Source: Tulasnella sp. 424 (Eukaryota > Basidiomycota > Agaricomycetes > Cantharellales > Tulasnellaceae). Taken from it: DNA of 64,000 nucleotides. Positions 56,592 through 64,000 of this stretch are shown here, piece by piece; the stretch's first letter is position 1; each line of letters starts with the position of its first letter. The translations under genes were made by a program, and so were the position numbers. The DNA lies in assembly GCA_019633425.1 (NCBI GenBank), contig WSUB01000010.1:310001-374000 (forward strand), written 5' to 3'. The notes beneath the pieces were generated by a model. That model was given only the letters and a program-made list of their open reading frames with translations, was not told where the DNA came from and searched no databases.

Positions 56592-58505
56592 CTATTGGTC
56601 CTGCCATTCGTAAGATCCGATCAGAGCTGTGCGACCAGATAGAGAGCCGGGATTGGGGGAGAGGATTGTCATTCTACTCTTCGCTGTATCCACGGCGGCC
56701 ACTAAGAGGAACCCTACGACGTCCGTGGTGAGAAGGTCGTCGTCAGAGAAATCCTCTTCTGCTTTGACCGCCCCATGCTGGGATGGGGGTAGTGGGAGCA
56801 GAGCAAGAACTGTATTGAGCAATCCCCCGCTAGCCGGATCTACCGGAATGGGTTCGAGCTCCGTTATGACGCGGTTGCCTCCTATCGGCAAAGCTGAAGA
56901 GGGCGCCATTGTTTCTAGATCGGCGAATGGGAAACATTATTAGGCCGGCTTAAAACATATTGTTTGTGCCTTACCTGCGCCGATCCTCCATATCTTCATA
57001 TCGTTGAATTTGACAGGAGCGGAGTAAGGTGACAGCGTTAACTCTGTCTGTGCCTCTCCCCCGAGCTTCCCTACGTCCACCCAAGTGGGGATCTTAAAGT
57101 CCGGTCCATAAAAATAATTCCGCATTTGGCGAGACAAGACCCGTGCACGGTACGTGTAGTCCAGGTCAACAGCCTGTTCGCGGTGTGTTAATACAAGTTG
57201 GTAGTCGATGCAAAAACAAGCGGCCACCTACCCCTCCAGACTTGGTAACTTTGATAACGGAGATTCGCCGCCCAGACGCTGGTGATCCAAAGAAACGCTG
57301 AATATCCACGTTTAGCTTTTCGTGCCCAATGACGACGATCGTATTCACTGGAGACGGAAAAAGTTAGTTGGAAGCATGATCGAGATAATGCCGCACGTCT
57401 CTGACCATCGAATTCCTCAACGCACTTCTCAATGAAGGGGTAGCGCATATCGGTACCAATCCTAACGGCCGTCGAGAATGTAGCGGGGGTGTCGACGAAT
57501 AAACCCGAGTTATAGGCTGGAAAAGAATTCTTACTTCAGTGAACAGGGATACAACGTGCCAGAGACACCAACTAATAGCATCGAGGCTCATGCGCTCCTT
57601 CACAGCCTTCGCAAGATTCTGAATACTCTTCTCCATCACAGGTTGATTCCGTTTCACATCCGAATGCCCATACCAATACACGATAGGTAAGAGCGCGGCC
57701 GACGAAAGGGCCGTTGGTGCCGTTGTCGAAGTCACGCCGAACGGGTTGGCCGGGGTTTGAGTTGGTATCGGTGATGATACTACGCAGGCTGAAACGGTAC
57801 CGGGCATCGTCCAACCTCCCTTGATGGTGTCAAAGTCAATCCGACGCAGGTTTAACGTTATTGAAGCCGCCTCACCTCACTTGGATCGACGTTCACCAGC
57901 ACTGGGGTGCATACTCGAGGCACTCGTACCGAATAATTGGTTAGAATCTTTGCCGCGGTTGTTTTTCCTGAGTCCTCGGGGCCAATGATAAGAACTCTGG
58001 GTGGTTCTGGCGCAGTTGAAGGATGGCCAGTGTGATTCTTGGCTCGAATACGCATTTGCTCGAACACGACATGCAGGTTGGAGTATGACACCATCGGTGT
58101 CTCATCTGACACATATTCGGTAGATGGTTTTCCTTTAACGTAGCGTGGGCCAGAGCATGTCAGTCGGGTCCTGCGATGCTCTCAGACGGGGTGCGTTCGT
58201 GACACTCATCTCGATCGTGCAGCCATGCCAAGTGAAGATTGCGGCCTTGCACTCATCCACGAATAGATATGTACGACCAAGGGCAAGTTCCGCACCAAAT
58301 ACTTCGGCACGGCCTGCTACCAACTAAGTTAAGTTAAGCGAGGGTTGCGAAGTTAGCCTCCTCGTTTGGGACCGCGAACCACTCCTTGCACCTGGACTGC
58401 GAGCACGTTCCCCGGATCGAGTTCGAATCTGTATTCATTTTGCGGAAGTAAAGTCCACTCCTTTGATGGGGGCTCTTCCGATTCGGTCGTGAGCTCGTTG
58501 TTCAT
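56592..58505 (-). CDS. CLP1: CLP1, polynucleotide-kinase-like subunit of mRNA 3'-end processing factor
   Basis: Start inferred at 58505: MNNELTTESEEP then EWTLLPQNEYRFELDPGN. The N-terminal beta domain has LVAGRAEVFGAELALGRTYL and AIFTWHGCTIEMS. After EYVSDETPMVSYSNLHVVFE comes the P-loop GPEDSGKTTAAKILTNY, then VNVDPSEGGWTMPGTVSACV, QPVMEKSIQNLAKAVKERM and KFNDMKIWRIGA in the C-terminal domain, ending YEWQDQ at 56592. CLP1 joins cleavage factor IA (yeast) or CFIIm, and the tRNA-splicing endonuclease complex in animals. Walker A GKT is intact so ATP binding is expected; kinase activity cannot be judged. The join before EYVSDET is uncertain. It converges on YME1 (95 bp apart). Confidence 0.88.
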
Positions 58506-60204
58506 ACTCGTAACTTGCGGTGGATGTCGAAAGGTAGCTAAGCTGGTCCCACGGAACGATCGCGTTCGGTTTCTGCCTTGCTACCTCTTGCAGCACCACC
58601 CAAGGAAGGCCATGCAGCAAACTGCGACACATCAAGCGCTATCCCTAGGCCTGTTTCAGTCGTGCTGTGCGGGTGCTACCCACGTCTGTCCAAGCTTTCG
58701 AGTCACATCGTACCAATAGTCCTCATCATCCGTCTGTCAGCGGAATTTCCTTGTCGCCCCCCAACCCGTTAAGAAGTCCAACCGGTTTTGAAGCTTGCTC
58801 GCTCGCCTTCAGCTCTATTTTGTTTTGTTTTTTAAGCTGCTGGTCTGTTCTTTCATCCTGCCCGTCTTGTTCCTTCATCCCTCAGTAATGATTCTCCCTC
58901 CCGGAGTCAGAAGATTGAGATCCGATGCCGCGTCCCCTCTCTGTGGCATCATTAACAACCTATACAGAAGTCTACGAATATGCGGATAACTGGTACCGCA
59001 CTCTTGTATCCAACTTTATCTTGGGTTCATATCTGAGCTCGCGATGAATACCCCACACGACATTCATTCGCCCTGCTTCCCTCCGTCAAAACGATGTCTA
59101 TGAACACGAAGCTTTCCGTGAGGATCAGCTGGACTCCTTAATATGCAGGTCTTGCGTCAATATCAATGATTGTCGCCACAAGTACTTGCTGTTTCGGCCA
59201 ACCGGTCTATCTGGTCACAATGGTTTTTGCAAAATTGGCGTCTACCAAGCTTTGAAATTTTCCCCGGATAGCGAGCTGTCTCCTTTGACCAAGCACTGTA
59301 GGAGCTTCTAGAGCGGGCTGGTCTGCAGTTCTTGGTATGGCGTTCCTCGAACCAGTTCTTCTGCATCTCGCTGTTGCGAAGCAGCACAACGTGCCGAGAT
59401 CCAAACCCGAGTGCGCACCATATGTACACGAGGGGACGAGCCACGCTCTGGGCACCGACAATGGTAATGTTTAAGTTTTGGGTCAGATGACTTTCAGTGA
59501 GAGAGACGAGTCTCGTTACGAGAACATGATAAACTCTCCGCTGCACCCGAGTGCAAGCTCTGCCCGCCCCGACGAACGCAATCCACTCGGCCATCGTTCA
59601 AATTCTTTAGAGTGTCACCACCGGTCTTGCGGAGGCCTCAAGCTCAATTATTGCGCTTTACACCTCCGTAGTTCAGCTCAGCAGCTAAGATCGGGGAGGG
59701 TCTGAGGATCTTCGCTCTTGCCGACCGCCGATTCTGGCGGGAGGCTTCACTTCTGGAGGGAACGGCCAACAAGGATTCCCAAATACGCGAAGCTTTCCGA
59801 TTCATCGTCAACGCTTTCATGAATCACCATTTAAAGGCAGCTGGAAGGTTGTCTGCAGAATGCTGCATACACAGCATGCTGTGGCCGTAAGGACGGGTTC
59901 TACATAGCGTCGGGGTTTCGGTTTTTCTCGCGGGGGCCATCTCCGGAGGGCTCTCGTTATGTTGAGTTGGTTTGACATTATTTCTCAGTGATTTTATGGC
60001 TCTGCTGTACTCTTTACGCGTTGGGGAGGAATAAGATTACGTCTTGTTTGTCCTTGCTTCGCTGTTGTCGGACGTCGTCGGGAGGAACCGCGGGAGCGAG
60101 TGCGAAATGGAAATCAAATATCAACGCCTTTCCCTCCCATTTCTTCCTCCAACAGTCTCTCTACTCTCCCCCCTCCCTCATCAATCCTCTCCCTTCCATC
60201 CGCG
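58506..60204. other. 1.7-kb gene-free stretch; possible decayed sequence
   Basis: Both strands carry only short frames. The longest, on the minus strand at 59163-59594, has no recognisable domain, and neighbouring frames overlap it with similar plausibility. Several aligned snippets (ITIVGAQSVARPLVYIW, LGFGSRHVVLL, FGNPCWPFPPEVKPP) hint at a former coding gene broken by stops and frameshifts, but I cannot identify it. The last 150 bp are C/T-rich promoter/leader of ATP2. Confidence 0.35.
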
Positions 60205-62179
<1,975 letters not shown>

Positions 62180-62391
62180 AGGGGGACCGGAGTTATTCAT
62201 TATCCTAATACGCGTTTGTTTGCTATCCTCCGTTCTCAAAAAAGCAATCCAATGCCTCTTCTACCGTCTTACATTCTGTGTGTGCGTGTTTGAGTTCGTG
62301 GTCCGTTTTAAAATGTTCTCCACGGACCTGGGGAAGTCGCCGTTCCGCTCAGCACACACCCACCTCCCCACGGTCCAGAGGCAGATTCGGA

Positions 62392-63159
62392 ATGGCCACG
62401 CAGCTGCTACAAGATTTCCCTGAGCTTTCCAAGTTATCGTATGTCACTCAAAAATGAAATCATTCTTCTTGGGCCTCGAGAATAACTTGTTGAGCTCAGA
62501 CGGGAAGACCTGGAAGACCTGCTAGCAGATCCTTCATATTTCCAGGCTACATTCTTTTCACTTGATAAAGTGAAAGTACTACTCAGGTCTCAGGCGGAAC
62601 TAGGCACGGCAAACGAAGCATTAGCCCGTGGGTGCCATTTACCGTGAAGTTGGACATGGCACTGAGCTTTCCTGTTGGACTCATCGTAATCGAATGCAAC
62701 AGAACGGAACCTCGCATTACAAGAGGAGCTTTACCGTCTCAGAGCAGAGACTCAAGCTGCATTCGATGAATCAAAAGCTCTTCAAGCTCGTTGGAAGGAA
62801 GTGGATAAGGAGCAGAAGGATGCTTACTCGGTAGGTCCTTCACTGCACCACACAGAGAACAATGACTGATTCGGTCGGTTTCTCCTAAGCGGTTAACACC
62901 TTCATTCCTTTTAATGCGTTTGCGCCATGCTGCCACAGCACAAGATGAGCTCTCAGAGAACCTCGCTTCCGCATTTGTCCACTCCCAAAGCACGGGGACT
63001 TCGACCCCAGCGGGATCGGATCCTACGGCAACAGCGGGCGGCGGAGCGGATGTTGATCAGTTCGTTAAAGAGTTTAAGGAACTGAGGAAGGTGTATCATA
63101 AGCGAGTTATCTGGTCGGATAGATGGGCGTCGGGGAAGGTGTCGTGGCCGGAGGACTAG
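62392..63159 (+). CDS. VPS37: VPS37, ESCRT-I subunit (Mod(r) domain)
   Basis: Start at 62392 (MATQLLQDFPELSKLS; donor gtatgt at 62439). Next exons: REDLEDLLADPSYFQATFF, LRSQAELGTANEALA, NLALQEELYRLRAETQAAFD, ALQARWKEVDKEQKDAYS, RFTPSFLLMRLRHAATAQDE, SENLASAF, VDQFVKEFKELRKVYHKRVI and a C-terminal Trp-rich end (RWASGKVSWPED). The order matches the Mod(r) helical hairpin of VPS37, including the LSREdLedLL start and F.p..LL.rL block. Role: ESCRT-I stalk subunit with VPS23 and VPS28 in sorting ubiquitinated cargo at endosomes. A Gly/Thr/Ala-rich loop splits the C-terminal helix. The stop lies 15 bp from the convergent stop of UBA4, so their 3' UTRs overlap. Confidence 0.88.
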
Positions 63160-63174
63160 TATTTACACGGAAAT

Positions 63175-64000
63175 TTAATAGATTGGAAACAACGGATTGA
63201 CCTCTTTACTCCATGCGCGAAGTCCTCCGACTAGATCATACACTTTGGCAGAATCTCCCGAGACAGATCTAAGCACGCTGGCCGCAATTTGAGAGTCGTT
63301 ACCTAGTCGGCAAACGACGAAGGTGTCACTGGCTTGGGAGATATGGTTTGCTGGTTCACGTTCGAGAAGCGACAACGGTACGTCTGTTTCCAGGATTAGA
63401 CCAAGGAAATTTCAAAGGCCCGGAGAAACTCACTTATTGATCCTGGAAGGTGACATATGGAGAACTCTGTCGGTGAGCGAACATCGATTATCGTTGCGTT
63501 GGTTTCCTTTAATGAGTCTGCAAGTGCCTGATAGAAAGCATCAGTCAGTATCGATAGTCAAACGTTTACAGGAATCTTACTTGTGGTTTTATCCTACCAC
63601 TGATATCGATCTTTCCTGTCTCTTCCAGATCGGGAGTTTCACCTCCACAGAAGGCAACATAGTCCTGTTCACCGACGAAGCGGTCGCGCATTGACGGGTC
63701 GCCTCCGCAGCTGGGGCAATTTGGTCTGCGACCGCGGAGCTTCATGGTTCGGAACGAGGGGGACGAGAGGGCCGAAAATATAAGAAGACTAGGCTGTTCG
63801 TCTATGCCGTGCTGAGAGTTAGTCAAAGTTACGATCTTTGGTGAGGAGGGGGACTCACCATGCAGACCGGTAATAATTTTGATCGCTTCCATGGCCTGAA
63901 GTGTTCCTATAACGCCTGTCACGACGCCGAGCACTCCGACTTCTTCGCAACTGCCTTCGCCGTCTCGCTTGGGAGGTTTGGGGAATATGCAACGATAGCA
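63175..64000 (-). CDS. UBA4: UBA4/MOCS3-type E1-like sulfurtransferase, C-terminal part (runs off right edge)
   Basis: Reading from the edge: CYRCIFPKPP (first zinc CxxC), CEEVGVLGVVTGVIGTLQAM (E1-like catalytic-Cys region), EAIKIITGLHG and CPSCGGDP (second zinc CxxC). The rhodanese domain follows: NATIIDVRSPTEFSICHLPG, VPLSLLERE, the active-site loop VCRLGNDSQIAAS, VYDLVGGLRAWSKEVNPLFP and Y as last residue. Family role: adenylates and thiocarboxylates the ubiquitin-like URM1 (and MOCS2A) for tRNA wobble-uridine thiolation. The adenylation domain N-terminus is outside the window. The rhodanese Cys is present in CRLGNDS, so sulfur transfer is expected. The stop is 15 bp from the VPS37 stop. 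Confidence 0.92.

Noticed and set aside
59163..59594. 143-codon minus-strand open frame
   Set aside because: No recognisable domain and competing frames look equally plausible; treated as part of a gene-free or decayed stretch.

Overview
The window is nuclear DNA from a filamentous basidiomycete, most likely an Agaricomycete. Every recognisable gene is eukaryotic, genes are compact and broken by many 50-70 nt GT-AG introns, and coding exons can be as short as 3-27 nt. Core promoters are pyrimidine-rich, and both tRNA genes are nuclear-type. A placement near Rhizoctonia/Ceratobasidiaceae is only an impression. No transposon, rRNA, CRISPR array or bacterial/viral cassette was seen. One 100-N scaffold gap lies at 36329-36428.

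Left part (1-26 kb): a partial EFM4-type methyltransferase is divergent from a peroxisomal citrate synthase. Then come a GPI-anchored Kre9/KNH-like wall protein, the mitochondrial outer-membrane import factor MIM1, a peroxisomal cytochrome b5-acyl-CoA dehydrogenase fusion, a WD40 protein with SUMO-interaction-like motifs, COX11, a very long CAF120/Skg3-type PH protein, a CPSF6-like RRM protein, the SPX-EXS phosphate exporter SYG1/XPR1 and ARP3.

Middle part (26-37.5 kb): SPT2, a histone-binding chromatin factor, is followed by a rearranged block. A copied divergent gene pair (acyl-CoA thioesterase and DNAJC9 co-chaperone, intact originals at 33.9-37.2 kb) was inserted between two copies of the SPT2 3' end. 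The thioesterase copy is frameshifted. The DNAJC9 copy has lost its HPD segment in frame and is fused in frame to the SPT2 C-terminal domain, giving a 205-codon chimera of two histone-handling proteins. This is the most unusual object in the window. A secreted double-psi beta-barrel protein, a MYND protein and tRNA-Val follow.

Right part (37.5-64 kb): an SDR dehydrogenase, two tandem YheT-type hydrolases, an unidentified acidic nuclear-type protein, a CCCH/coiled-coil protein, a C2H2 factor, a spliced tRNA (apparently Ile-UAU), a membrane coiled-coil protein, mitochondrial i-AAA protease YME1, mRNA 3'-end factor CLP1, a 1.7 kb gene-free stretch, ATP synthase beta, ESCRT-I VPS37 and the 3' part of UBA4.

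Functional themes are mitochondrial biogenesis (MIM1, COX11, YME1, ATP2), peroxisomal carbon metabolism (citrate synthase with SRL end, acyl-CoA dehydrogenase with ARL end) and mRNA 3'-end/turnover factors (CPSF6-like, CAF120-like, CLP1). There is no operon-like logic. Exon borders were inferred by eye from splice signals and family conservation.
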